A stretch of 64,000 bases of DNA from Homoserinibacter sp. GY 40078 (GTDB lineage Bacteria; Actinomycetota; Actinomycetes; Actinomycetales; Microbacteriaceae), in the NCBI RefSeq assembly GCF_008017545.1, contig NZ_VRTZ01000001.1, positions 895,741-959,740 on the forward strand. The letters are read 5' to 3'. Below the pieces are notes generated by a model, which searched no databases, was not told the DNA's origin, and worked only from the letters and a program-made list of their open reading frames with translations. This document shows, one piece after another, positions 18,709-27,281 of the stretch (position 1 is the stretch's first letter; each line of letters begins with the position of its first letter). Both the position numbers and the translations under genes were made by a program.

Positions 18709-20181
18709 TCAGCTCCGCTGCTTGCGGTAGCGCACCACCTGGGCGGCGATGCCCCCGGCGACGAAGGCGATGCCGAGACCGTAGAGGAGCATCGTGCCCG
18801 TGCCGCCGGTGATCGGCAGCGGGAAGTCGACGACGGTGAGGGCGTTCCGCACGACCAGGTCGACTCCTACCGCCGTCGTGTCGTCGTCCACGATGAAGGC
18901 GATCGGACTCGTCAGCAGCTCATGGCCAGCGGGGGCGACCGTTTCGACCAGGTAGTAGGTGTTGTAGCCGGGGTCGGTATCCGACACGGTCTCTCCATCG
19001 GCGAAGTCGCTGTATCGCAGACCGCTGATGGTGAGGGTGCCGTCGGAGTTGACCACTTCGAAGGTGTCTTCGCCGTCGAGGACGACAGGGTCGGTCGAGG
19101 ACCGGGCGTCAGCAAGCGAGGTGAACACCTGGAACTGCGCCCCGGTGAGCGCTTCGCCGGTCGTGTGGTCGACCTTCTGCAGGGTGAGCTCGCCCCACCG
19201 CGTCTCGACGGCCGCAGTCGTGGCGGGGTCGTCGTCGGCGATGCTCGCAGCGTTCGGATAGAACAGCGCGACGTTCGGGATGTGTCCGATCGCGTTCGCG
19301 GTCGTGCCGATCTCCACGACGATGCTGGTGGCGATATTCGCGGAGAGGATGGCGCGCCCGCTGGCCGTGAAGTCGACCGTGAGCGTGCGGGTGCTCGGGT
19401 CGTGCACCACGGTGTAGTCCGTGTCGCGCACGATGGTGGCCCCGTTCGCGAGGCTGACATCGGTGGAGACGTAGTCGAGCCGCGCGTCGAGTTCGTCGAC
19501 GATTCGCAGACCGTCGATCGTCTCGACGTTCGGCACATCCGCCGTGACCGTCCACGTCACCGCATCGCCGAGGGCCACTGCGTTGGCATCGGCGACGGTC
19601 TTGTCCGCGCCGCTGAGCGCGTTCTTGGGGTAGACGTGGATGTTGTAGAGCCAGTCGTCGAGTGCCACCGGGTCGGTGAAGGGCACGGTGAGGAGGAACG
19701 GGGACGCCGGCGTCACGCCCGTCGGGTAGTCCGTCTCGTCGATGTAGTACAAGCCGAGGGAGAGTCCCGAGAAGATGGCGTCGCCCGCGACGTTCGTGAC
19801 CTTGACCTCGGCTGTTCCGAAGCTGTAGCCGGCGCCCGTGATCACTGATTCCTCGGAGCCGGGCGGGAAGTTGTCGGAGAGATCCTGCGCCGCGAGCCAG
19901 CCGGCGTTCGTTGTGAGGTCGATCCCGAGCACCTGCCGCACGCGGAAGCTGACGCCCTCTACGGGGACGAGACCGGTCGTGTCGACGGGGAGGCCATTGT
20001 GGGGAAGCCCGGTCGGCTCCTCCGGTGCTTCGAACTTGTGCACCGAGATCGTGCCTGTCTGAGTGGGGTCGATGAGAGGATCGGCGGCCGCGGGCGACGC
20101 AACGCCTGCGAAGGTCGCGACGGCCAGTGCGGCCGCCATCAGCAGGGCGCGTGAGGTGCGCCGGGAGGGGTGGGTGGTCAT
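18709..20181 (-). CDS. Sortase-assembled backbone pilin with LPITG anchor (SpaA/SpaH type)
   Basis: A 490-residue major pilin. A Sec signal peptide (MTTHPSRR..., cleavage near SPAAA-DP) is followed by an N-terminal domain ending in the pilin motif VYPKN (K186 is the expected polymerisation lysine), a D2-type isopeptide domain (ALSGADKTV...), and a C-terminal CnaB/SpaA domain (GELTLQKVDHTTGEALTGAQ) with an E-box YYLVETVAP (E413). The sorting signal is LPITG at 455-459, then a hydrophobic helix and a YRKQRS tail. I chose the ATG at 20181; an open frame extends upstream without a signal peptide. It lies between the large adhesin and the sortase, the usual three-gene pilus order. Confidence 0.93.
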   Translation of the reverse strand: MTTHPSRRTSRALLMAAALAVATFAGVASPAAADPLIDPTQTGTISVHKFEAPEEPTGLPHNGLPVDTTGLVPVEGVSFRVRQVLGIDLTTNAGWLAAQDLSDNFPPGSEESVITGAGYSFGTAEVKVTNVAGDAIFSGLSLGLYYIDETDYPTGVTPASPFLLTVPFTDPVALDDWLYNIHVYPKNALSGADKTVADANAVALGDAVTWTVTADVPNVETIDGLRIVDELDARLDYVSTDVSLANGATIVRDTDYTVVHDPSTRTLTVDFTASGRAILSANIATSIVVEIGTTANAIGHIPNVALFYPNAASIADDDPATTAAVETRWGELTLQKVDHTTGEALTGAQFQVFTSLADARSSTDPVVLDGEDTFEVVNSDGTLTISGLRYSDFADGETVSDTDPGYNTYYLVETVAPAGHELLTSPIAFIVDDDTTAVGVDLVVRNALTVVDFPLPITGGTGTMLLYGLGIAFVAGGIAAQVVRYRKQRS

Positions 20182-20236
20182 GATGTGGTCCCTTGTCTCA
20201 GGTGTTGCGCGGGTCGTGGTGCGGGTCGTGGTGCGG

Positions 20237-23200
20237 TCAACGGAGGCGTGAGGTTCGTGCGACCCTCCGTCCAGTCGGGGAGGTGCGGCGCAGGGCGATG
20301 ACGGCCGCGCCGATTGCGCCGACCACCAGGAGCGCTCCCCCCGCGAGCAGGAACGGCGCGGTCCCGGGTCCTCCCGCATCGGGGATGTCGTAGACCGGCA
20401 CGTCTTCGACGCGGATCGTCGGTGTGCCGTCGACGTCAATGACGGAGATGTTCGCGGGCGCGTCGTCGGCGAGGTGCGTTCCCCCGGCGTCGAGGGTGAA
20501 CGGGACCCGCTCGGCCAGGAGCTGGAAGCCGGGCAGCGCGTGCGTCTCCTCGAGCCAGTAGGTTCCGGGCGGGAGCGCCATGCTGGCGAAGAGTCCCGTG
20601 ATCGGTCCGTCCGAGTCCTCCGCTGCAGGAAGGGGGTCGAGCAGCGCCGTTCCTCCGACCGCGGCGTCGTATACCGCCCACTCGGAGCCGGCCATCGGGA
20701 CCACCTGCGCCGTGGTGTCCTCGCCGACCTTGAGTACCTGCAGCGGCACCGAGTCCGGAGTCACCTGGAGCGTTTCGCACTCATCGCTGCACGGCGCAGG
20801 AGGCACCTGAGGCGAGTTGCCGGTCACGACGTTGCGAAGGGTCGCCGCGAACGCGTCGTCGTCGACTCTGACGAGGTAGCTGAGCGTTGCGGTCGCACCG
20901 GCAGGCAGAGTGAACGGCTCGGTCGTGAGCATGCCGCCGACCGGGTCCGAGACAGCCGTCGTCGACCCGTCGATCTCGAGCTGCGCCGACCCGGTGACGA
21001 ATGTCGCGTCGTCGAGCACGTCACCCAGGTCGTCCTCGATCGTGACGTCCTCCACATCCGGCGATGTCGAGTTCTCGATCGTCACCTCGTAGCGGAGGGT
21101 GTCGCCCGGGTGCACCGTCGCGCCGCGCTCGAGCGGGGTCGTCGTGCCGTCGAGCAGCGCCCGCTTCGAAAGATGCCAGTCGGCACTGGCCACGTTCGCG
21201 AACACGCAACGGACGTGTCGCCCGGCGACGGGCGCGCTGGCGAGCGAGATCGCCCCTGTCGTTCCCGCACCGTCTGCGAGTGCGGTGCCCCCCGAGGGCT
21301 CGCCGCACTCCCAGCTGCTGTCGTAGTAGGTGAAGTCGGTGCCGTCCTGCTCCGTCTCCGTGATCGTGTAGCTGCGACCCGGGACGGCGATGACGGCGCC
21401 CGCGGTCGCGGCGGTGGAGGTCTGCAGCCCGAGCCCGGCCCCGGCGGTCGCGCCCATGTTTCCGCCCAGCAGCCCGTTGCCGGTGATCTTCAGGACGAAC
21501 TGATCGGCCTCGCGGAAGCGGGAGACCACGTCTTTCTGAAGCGTGATCGTGCTCGGGTACGCGCACGATGCGAGGTCGTCGATCGCGACGGCGGCTCCCG
21601 ACGAGTCGCGGATCTCGTGCGCGTCGAGCGCAGACCCGCTGTTGGGGTCGATCTGGGTCAGTTCCGGCGTCGACGTGCTGCCGCTGCCGTACAGGGTGCT
21701 CTCGGTTCCGAAGGCGACCCCGGCGAAGACCTCCGCCGCGGGTTCGGGGAAGATCAGCACCCGGTAGGGGGCGATGCTCCCGTCGGTCGGCGGGGCGTCG
21801 ACCGCCACGATCTGGTTTCCGCTGCCGTCGGAGACCCGCTCGGTGCCGGAGGAGATCAGAAGGTACGCGCGCCCGGTGGTGTCGAACGCGAGGTCGGCCT
21901 GCGGCCCGAGGACTCCGATCGGGGGAGTGGACACGGGGTTGTCGACCGCGAATCGGGGAACGAGCGCGCCGGCGGTCGGATCGAACTCGAAGACGACGAG
22001 GGTCTCGTCGGTGAATCCCGCGACGTAGTACGCGCCGTCCGCGGGGTTCACCGCACCCGCGACGAGTTCCAGAGACTCCGCCCCGTCGAGGGGACCCGAA
22101 TCCGTGGTGGTGGCCGTGAGGACGTCGTAGCGGTACACGTGGTGTGTTCCCGCTGTCGAGCTCACCGCGTAGGCGGTGGTGCCGTCGCTGCTGATCCCCA
22201 GCCCGTCGAGGCCGGACGCGGCGATGGAGCCCGACGTGATCGTGCTGCCGGTCGCGGGGTCGATGGCGTGCAGCGCGCCCGCGGCGGTGATGCCATGAAC
22301 GACGTCGCAGCGGAGCGCACCCGGCGGCGTCGAGCTCCACTCGTCGGTGTTGTTGGTCGGATCGGTGTCGACCTCGAACCCCGTCACCGTTGCGGCGTTG
22401 GTGAGGATCCCGGTGGTGCCTGCCGCCACCGTGCCGGTGAAGGTGATGGTGGTCGAGGAGTTCGCAGCGGGCGCGGAGGCCAGCTCTCCGACCACGCAGC
22501 GCAGCTGATGTCCTCCGCCGTCGACGTCGAGAATCTCGCAGCCGGCGTTTGCCGGGGGAGCATCCGTTCCGGAGGGGATCGACGGGGAGAGGATCGCGTC
22601 GGGGATGTCGTCGGTCACGACCGAGCCGGACGAGCCGGAGGGTCCGTTGTTGGTGATCGTGAGGGTGTAGGTGATCTGATCACCCGGCGTGTAGGTCGCG
22701 GGGCCTGTCTTGACGATGGCGAGGTCGAGCGGGTCGCCGATGATGGCGGTCCCGTCGTTGTTGTCGGAGGCCGGCCCGTTGGAGATGGAGACGAGCCGGA
22801 ACGTCGGGGTCCCCGACGAGGCGTCGCTGATCGCGATCTGGTACACCTTGCCCGTGGTGTTCGCGGAGATGCCGAGGTTCCCGTTGCCGTAGACCCACTG
22901 CGCGCCGAAGGTGCTCTCGGCGATGAAGGTTCCGGCTGGGGCACCGGCGCGGGGGCCAAGACCGGTTTCGAACGACGCGATGGCGGCGGTCGGGGCGGCG
23001 GTCGGATCGTCGGGATCGATCGTGGGGGTCGGGTCGATGCGCCAGATCGTGCTCCCCGTCTCGAAGCCCCAGAGGTATCCGTCGCGGAAGACGATGTCGG
23101 AGACATTGGGCACCTCGGACCGGAGGGTGATCTTGGTCGCGACCGGTGGCGTCTGGGTGATGTCGATGGCGTACATCTCGGTGAGGTAGTCCGCATACGA

Positions 23201-23710
23201 GCTGCGGATGAAGAGGGTGTCCGAGAACTCGCCTTCACCGAACGCGCCCTGGTTGTAAATGGCTCCCGCGTTGGGGCCGGGGGCGGCGAGCCCGGCGGCC
23301 GCGCCCAGATTCTGGGTCGTGTTGTCGAGGCCGATCTTCAGGACTTCGCGCCGGTGGTCCTTGTCGCGCCGGATGGCATAGATGTAGTTGTCCGACTGGT
23401 GGTAGGCGATCGCGTTGTAGCTGACTCCGGCGGTGCTGCCCCCCGACGGGACGAAGGTGACGGTTCCGGCACCCTGGACGGCGGAGTAGAGCCTGGTCGG
23501 GGTGTCCTGAGCGACGAAGACCCGTGGGGTCGACGGGTCGAATGCGGTGGGTGATGCCGCGTCGGCCGCCTGGGGCAGCTGGGTAAGCGCGCCGGTGATC
23601 ACGACGAGGGCGGCGAGGCCGAGCCCGAGCGGTATGTCCTTGCGGGTGAACCGGTGTCGTGAGCGGTGCCGGGGGTGCGGTGGGTTCTGCCGTCGCCCGG
23701 AGTTCGTCAT
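20237..23710 (-). CDS. Large surface adhesin / pilus tip protein with DUF11 and SpaA-like domains
   Basis: A 1157-residue exported protein. After a long basic N-region there is a hydrophobic export segment (about 31-52, ending ADA-A). An N-terminal beta-propeller-like region (TPTRLYSAVQGAG...), a DUF11 module (DLAIVKTGPATYTPGDQITY), a second propeller-like region, prealbumin/GramPos-pilin-like domains and a C-terminal SpaA-type domain (GSEWAVYDAA...GTYWLEETHALPGF) follow in order. The end has a sorting-signal layout, but the motif reads IPDAG (1109-1113) rather than LPxTG, then a membrane helix and RRTSPTGRR. GAGAGG precedes the ATG by eight bases. It is the first gene of the pilus operon, so a tip or minor pilin role is inferred. 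Confidence 0.8.
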   Translation of the reverse strand: MTNSGRRQNPPHPRHRSRHRFTRKDIPLGLGLAALVVITGALTQLPQAADAASPTAFDPSTPRVFVAQDTPTRLYSAVQGAGTVTFVPSGGSTAGVSYNAIAYHQSDNYIYAIRRDKDHRREVLKIGLDNTTQNLGAAAGLAAPGPNAGAIYNQGAFGEGEFSDTLFIRSSYADYLTEMYAIDITQTPPVATKITLRSEVPNVSDIVFRDGYLWGFETGSTIWRIDPTPTIDPDDPTAAPTAAIASFETGLGPRAGAPAGTFIAESTFGAQWVYGNGNLGISANTTGKVYQIAISDASSGTPTFRLVSISNGPASDNNDGTAIIGDPLDLAIVKTGPATYTPGDQITYTLTITNNGPSGSSGSVVTDDIPDAILSPSIPSGTDAPPANAGCEILDVDGGGHQLRCVVGELASAPAANSSTTITFTGTVAAGTTGILTNAATVTGFEVDTDPTNNTDEWSSTPPGALRCDVVHGITAAGALHAIDPATGSTITSGSIAASGLDGLGISSDGTTAYAVSSTAGTHHVYRYDVLTATTTDSGPLDGAESLELVAGAVNPADGAYYVAGFTDETLVVFEFDPTAGALVPRFAVDNPVSTPPIGVLGPQADLAFDTTGRAYLLISSGTERVSDGSGNQIVAVDAPPTDGSIAPYRVLIFPEPAAEVFAGVAFGTESTLYGSGSTSTPELTQIDPNSGSALDAHEIRDSSGAAVAIDDLASCAYPSTITLQKDVVSRFREADQFVLKITGNGLLGGNMGATAGAGLGLQTSTAATAGAVIAVPGRSYTITETEQDGTDFTYYDSSWECGEPSGGTALADGAGTTGAISLASAPVAGRHVRCVFANVASADWHLSKRALLDGTTTPLERGATVHPGDTLRYEVTIENSTSPDVEDVTIEDDLGDVLDDATFVTGSAQLEIDGSTTAVSDPVGGMLTTEPFTLPAGATATLSYLVRVDDDAFAATLRNVVTGNSPQVPPAPCSDECETLQVTPDSVPLQVLKVGEDTTAQVVPMAGSEWAVYDAAVGGTALLDPLPAAEDSDGPITGLFASMALPPGTYWLEETHALPGFQLLAERVPFTLDAGGTHLADDAPANISVIDVDGTPTIRVEDVPVYDIPDAGGPGTAPFLLAGGALLVVGAIGAAVIALRRTSPTGRRVARTSRLR

Positions 23711-23739
23711 AGATGTCGCCTCTCGTGCAGGGCCGTCGC

Positions 23740-23835
23740 GGAGCACGGCGCGCCCGAATACGGCCGTGCTCCGCTCTGGCCTCCGCCCCGATTTCGGAGC
23801 TCCCGGCGGGCGCGCGGGGGTGCACGCCCGCCGGG
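23740..23835. other. Two hairpins in the leader of the sortase-pilus operon
   Basis: Two perfect inverted repeats lie upstream of the adhesin gene: GGAGCACGGC/GCCGTGCTCC (23740-23749 and 23763-23772) and CCCGGCGGGCG/CGCCCGCCGGG (23802-23812 and 23825-23835). Read on the minus strand they would fold in the 5' leader of the pilus mRNA, 30-125 bases before the start codon. Neither has a clear T-run in either direction. The rest of the 343-base gap (23711-24053) holds the box cluster described next and no gene. Confidence 0.5.
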
Positions 23836-23968
23836 TGTGGTGCGGCGGCTCGAGACCGCCGTCCCCCGTTCACCACCCTCGGATGTGAGGCGTCGGCGCG
23901 GTATCCCGAGGGCGGTGGGTTCTGCGCGCGAAGAGACCCCCAGATGTGAGGGTTGCACAGCACCGTAT

Positions 23969-24014
23969 ATTTGGCGATATGCTGCCAAATGAGATATGGC
24001 AGCGGGTGCCAAAT
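23969..24014. promoter_or_regulatory. Cluster of ATTTGGC boxes between pilus operon and LuxR regulator
   Basis: Three copies of the heptamer ATTTGGC/GCCAAAT lie within 46 bases of unusually AT-rich DNA: 23969-23975 (forward), 23984-23990 and 24008-24014 (both reversed). The first two form an inverted pair around GATATGCT. A second inverted pair, GCTGCC (23981-23986) and GGCAGC (23998-24003), overlaps them. Position between two divergent transcription units suggests an operator region shared by the pilus operon and the regulator gene. No well-spaced -35/-10 pair could be fixed with confidence. Confidence 0.5.
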
Positions 24015-24053
24015 TAACGGCATCCCGGATGAGACCGATGGAGGTGCGTCGAG

Positions 24054-24788
24054 ATGTGTTCGGCACGGCGCTTCATCGATCAGGCGACACAGAGACGTGG
24101 TCAGGGAACTCCAGTGCAGACCCGCCCGTCATCGCCCGTTCGTATCGGAATCGTCGACGCGCACCCCGCCGTCGTCGTCGGACTCTCCGTGGTGGTGAAC
24201 CTGGAACCCGACATGCAGGTCGCGGCTTCTGCGGCCTCGGCCGACGAGTTGCTGGCGCAGGAGGTCGACCTCGACGTCGTCGTGTGGGGATCGAGCGGCG
24301 ATAGCGCGCGCGCCGCACGGCAGCTCCACGCGTTCGGAGTGCGCGGCGTCGCGGTGTTGGCGTATTCGCCGGCGGTTGTCGACTCGCGTGGATCATCCGA
24401 CTCCAAGGGAGTGGTCGGTGTCGTCTCCAAGGCCGACGCTCTCGACGCGATCGTCAGAGCCATCCGTGAGATCGCGGCGGGACGGCCCTCGGACCCGGTG
24501 TCGATGCGACAGCCTGTTCGGCACGCCGATCTGACCGACCGCGAGGCAGAGATTCTCGCCCTCTATGTGTCGGGGCACACGGCGAGCGCCGTCGCATCGA
24601 AGCTCTTCATCTCACGGCACACAGTGGTCGATCACATTCGCAACATCCGCGCCAAGTACGCGGCTCTGGATCGCGGCGCCCGTTACAAGACGGACCTCTA
24701 TCTGCTCGCGGTGGAAGACGGCATCGTGCCGCGCGATGCGCGTTCCCCGCAGGTGTCGGGCGGCATCGCGGATTCGGTGGCGAGCTGA
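24054..24788 (+). CDS. LuxR-family regulator with degenerate receiver domain
   Basis: A 244-residue DNA-binding protein. Residues about 30-140 have a receiver-like fold beginning VRIGIVDAHPAVVVGLSVVV, but the usual phospho-acceptor Asp position reads DVVVWGSSGD, with no acidic residue at the end of the third strand; the conserved Lys is present (VVSKADALDAIV). The C-terminal half is a typical GerE/LuxR helix-turn-helix (LTDREAEILALYVSGHTASA, then FISRHTVVDHIRNI). It is divergent from the pilus operon and probably controls it, though that is inference. GGAGG at 24040-24044 supports the ATG; an in-frame GTG at 24114 is an alternative start that would still keep the whole receiver. Confidence 0.85.
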   Translation: MCSARRFIDQATQRRGQGTPVQTRPSSPVRIGIVDAHPAVVVGLSVVVNLEPDMQVAASAASADELLAQEVDLDVVVWGSSGDSARAARQLHAFGVRGVAVLAYSPAVVDSRGSSDSKGVVGVVSKADALDAIVRAIREIAAGRPSDPVSMRQPVRHADLTDREAEILALYVSGHTASAVASKLFISRHTVVDHIRNIRAKYAALDRGARYKTDLYLLAVEDGIVPRDARSPQVSGGIADSVAS

Positions 24789-24860
24789 ACGGAGTGGTGG
24801 GATGCGGACAACCGCGTTCGGCGGTCCGCACCGATTAATGGCGGATGTAGACATAATCAT

Positions 24861-24870
24861 GTGTCGACAC
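24861..24870. promoter_or_regulatory. Palindrome upstream of the TetR gene, possible autoregulatory operator
   Basis: GTGTCGACAC is a perfect 10-base palindrome four bases downstream of a CATAAT -10-like hexamer (24852-24857). It overlaps an alternative in-frame GTG, which argues against that GTG as a start. TetR repressors commonly bind palindromes at their own promoters. Confidence 0.4.
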
Positions 24871-24905
24871 CTGACCGGACCTGCGTGCCATGCCATGCTG
24901 TCGGC

Positions 24906-25559
24906 ATGGCGCCCGAAGCTCCCCCCACCAGCGCGTCGGCCCGCCCTCGAGGCAGACCGACCGTGATCGATCCCCCCACCCTCGCCTGGCATGCTCTGCA
25001 GGTGTTCCTCGAGAAGGGGTTCGAGGCGACCACCTGGAAAGACCTCGCGGAGGCATCCGGTGTCAGCACGCGCTCGCTCATGAGGCACTTCTCGTCCAAA
25101 ACCGACCTGGTGCGCATCGGCATCGAACCCGCGTGGCAGCTGTTCGCGCACAAGCTGGCCGAGATGGACGACGACAACCTCATGGCAGCTCTACGTCGCG
25201 CCGTGGCCGAGGGGCTGGAGGCCGCGTATCGCGATCCCGACGTCGGGATCAATTGGGTACGCCTCGTTGCTCGCGACGCTCGCCTCATGTCGGAGATCCA
25301 GTCCACGTCGGCACCGTGGGTGCGCGCCGTCGCGCAGAAGATCGCCGACAGCCGCCCCGATCTTCCGCCGGCGATATGCCGTGCGCTTGCGGCGGCCTAT
25401 GACTCGGCAGTCTTCGCGGCCTTGATGGAATGGTCGGTCGACGAGATCGGCACCCCGGCCGAAGCGGTCGACAAGATGCTGCGCTGGCTCGACGTGCGCA
25501 TTCCGGACGCTGAGGAGCTCGCACGTCGCGAGAGACTCGAGGACGCGTCGGGCGCCTGA
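24906..25559 (+). CDS. TetR/AcrR-family transcriptional regulator
   Basis: A 217-residue repressor-type protein. The N-terminal helix-turn-helix is clear: ALQVFLEKGFEATTWKDLAE, then ASGVSTRSLMRHFSSKTDLV. The C-terminal ligand domain has no recognised match and includes SPEVDEIGTPAEAVDKMLRW-like helices without obvious effector residues. I prefer ATG 24906 (MAPEAPP...) because a palindrome overlaps the upstream GTG at 24861; neither has a good ribosome site. The neighbour downstream is topoisomerase IB, with no obvious efflux or metabolic target next to it, so its regulon is unknown. Confidence 0.88.
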   Translation: MAPEAPPTSASARPRGRPTVIDPPTLAWHALQVFLEKGFEATTWKDLAEASGVSTRSLMRHFSSKTDLVRIGIEPAWQLFAHKLAEMDDDNLMAALRRAVAEGLEAAYRDPDVGINWVRLVARDARLMSEIQSTSAPWVRAVAQKIADSRPDLPPAICRALAAAYDSAVFAALMEWSVDEIGTPAEAVDKMLRWLDVRIPDAEELARRERLEDASGA

Positions 25560-25596
25560 TCCCGCGCTCCGAGTTTCGTTCGCAGATACTGATCGC

Positions 25597-26568
25597 ATGG
25601 TGCGACTGCGGCGGGCGCGACCGAGCGATCCGGGAATCCGGCGGATGCGATCCGGACGCGGCTTCCGCTACGTCGACGGCGAGGGGCGTGCCATCGACGA
25701 CCCCGAACTCCGGCAGCGGATCGACGCCCTCGCGATCCCCCCGGCCTGGACGGAGGTGTGGATCTGCACCTTCGCCAACGGTCACATCCAGGCGACCGGT
25801 GTCGACGCCGCCGGTCGCACCCAATACCTCTATCACCCGACGTGGCGCGAGCAGCGCGATCGGATGAAGTACGACCGAGCGCTCGCGCTCGCAGAGTCGC
25901 TTCCCGTCGCGCGCCGGGGCGTGACCGTCGACCTCCGCCGCGAGGGCCTCGAACGCGAGCGCGTGCTCGCGGCAGCGTTCCGGATGCTCGACACCGGCCA
26001 CCTGCGGGTCGGCTCGGAGCGCTACGCCCTCGAACACGGAAGCGTCGGTCTCTCGACGCTGCTCGGGTCGCATGCGCGCGTCGAGGCGGGGGAGATCGTG
26101 CACCTCTCGTTCCCCGGCAAGAGCGGCCAGGACTGGGAGTCCGAGGTGCGCGACCCGGACCTCGCCGCAGTCGTGAGGGCGCTGAAGCGCCGCGGCCCCC
26201 GTGCGCGCCTCCTCGCCTGGCACGACGACGCCGGGGCGCATCCGGTGACTCCGCAGGAGATCAATGCCGACATCCGCGCACGCACCGGTGGCGACTTCAC
26301 CGCCAAGGACTTCCGCACGCTCCACGGCACGGCCGCCGCGGCCGTCGTGCTGGCTCGCACCGGCCCCAAGCGCTCCGCTTCGGCCCAGGACCGCGCGGTC
26401 GCGGCGGCGGTACGCGCGACCTCGCAGGTGCTCGGCAACACCCCGGCGGTGGCCCGCTCGAGCTACATCGACCCGCGTCTGTTCGACCTCTACCGCGATG
26501 GTGTGACCATCGATCCGAACCGTGTGGCGTCGGTCGAGTCCGAGCTGCGCTCCCTGCTGTTCACCTGA
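25597..26568 (+). CDS. DNA topoisomerase IB
   Basis: A 323-residue poxvirus-like type IB topoisomerase that relaxes supercoils by a 3'-phosphotyrosyl nick. The N-terminal domain starts RMRSGRGFRYVDGEG; the catalytic domain shows FRMLDTGHLRVGSERYA, TAKDFRTLHGT and the nucleophile Tyr290 in VARSSYIDPRLF. Length fits the bacterial family. A GATACT hexamer ends six bases before the ATG and there is no Shine-Dalgarno sequence, so the mRNA may be leaderless. It lies next to, not in an operon with, the TetR gene. Confidence 0.95.
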   Translation: MVRLRRARPSDPGIRRMRSGRGFRYVDGEGRAIDDPELRQRIDALAIPPAWTEVWICTFANGHIQATGVDAAGRTQYLYHPTWREQRDRMKYDRALALAESLPVARRGVTVDLRREGLERERVLAAAFRMLDTGHLRVGSERYALEHGSVGLSTLLGSHARVEAGEIVHLSFPGKSGQDWESEVRDPDLAAVVRALKRRGPRARLLAWHDDAGAHPVTPQEINADIRARTGGDFTAKDFRTLHGTAAAAVVLARTGPKRSASAQDRAVAAAVRATSQVLGNTPAVARSSYIDPRLFDLYRDGVTIDPNRVASVESELRSLLFT

Positions 26569-26588
26569 GCCGCTAATCTCCTGTCGTC

Positions 26589-27281
26589 ATGGATCACACG
26601 CTGCGCCCTCGTCTGTCGGTCACGGCGCTGCTGCTCTTCACCGCCTCGACCGGCGCGATCGACGCGGTCAGCTATCTCGGGCTCGACCGCGTGTTCACGG
26701 GCAACATGACCGGCAACGTGCTCTTCCTCGGGTTCGCGCTCGTGGGGGTGCCGGGGATTCCGTTCCTCAACAATGCGGTCGCGCTGCTCGGGTTCGTCGC
26801 GGGCTCGATCGTCAGCGGGCGCATCGTGGGTCGCGGTCATCGCCCCGGGAGCCTGCCGACGGGAAGCATCGTCGTGCTGGTCATCGGCGCGGTGATCATC
26901 GCCGCGGTCGTGCTCGTGTCGTTGTTGTCGCCGTCTCTTCCGGATCCGGCGCTGCTGGCGGTCACCGCGGGCCTTGCGTTCGCGATGGGCGGTCAGGTGA
27001 CGGCGGTGAAGCCCGTCGGCAACAGCGACATCACGACGATCGTCGTGACGAACACGATCGCCAACCTCGCCCGCGACTCCCGCCTCGGCGGCGGGCACGG
27101 TCAGCAGTGGATGCAACGGTTGCTCGCCGTCGTGGCGATGGGTGCGGGGGCTGCGCTCGGCGCGTACGCGATCCTCTCGGCGTCGACCGTCGTCGCCCTC
27201 TCGGTCGCCTGCGTCCTCTACGCGGCCGCGTGCACCCTCATGATCGTGGCAACCCGCCGCCAGCCCCCCTCAACCCCGTGA
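26589..27281 (+). CDS. YoaK/DUF1275 family membrane protein
   Basis: A 230-residue integral membrane protein with about six hydrophobic segments. The family signature is at the N-terminus (STGAIDAVSYLGLDRVFTGN followed by MTGNVLFLGFAL) and a second conserved GNSDITTIVVTNTIANL. The transported substrate of this family is not established. TAATCT at 26574-26579 sits nine bases before the ATG and no ribosome site is visible, which again suggests a leaderless message. The last codons run into a long palindrome that could end transcription. Confidence 0.88.
   Translation: MDHTLRPRLSVTALLLFTASTGAIDAVSYLGLDRVFTGNMTGNVLFLGFALVGVPGIPFLNNAVALLGFVAGSIVSGRIVGRGHRPGSLPTGSIVVLVIGAVIIAAVVLVSLLSPSLPDPALLAVTAGLAFAMGGQVTAVKPVGNSDITTIVVTNTIANLARDSRLGGGHGQQWMQRLLAVVAMGAGAALGAYAILSASTVVALSVACVLYAAACTLMIVATRRQPPSTP

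Noticed and set aside
20474-23554. Long open frame on the plus strand opposite the adhesin gene (over 1000 codons)
   Set aside because: Composition is that of a shadow frame (Arg/Gly/Val/Asp runs); the minus-strand protein has export, domain and sorting features.
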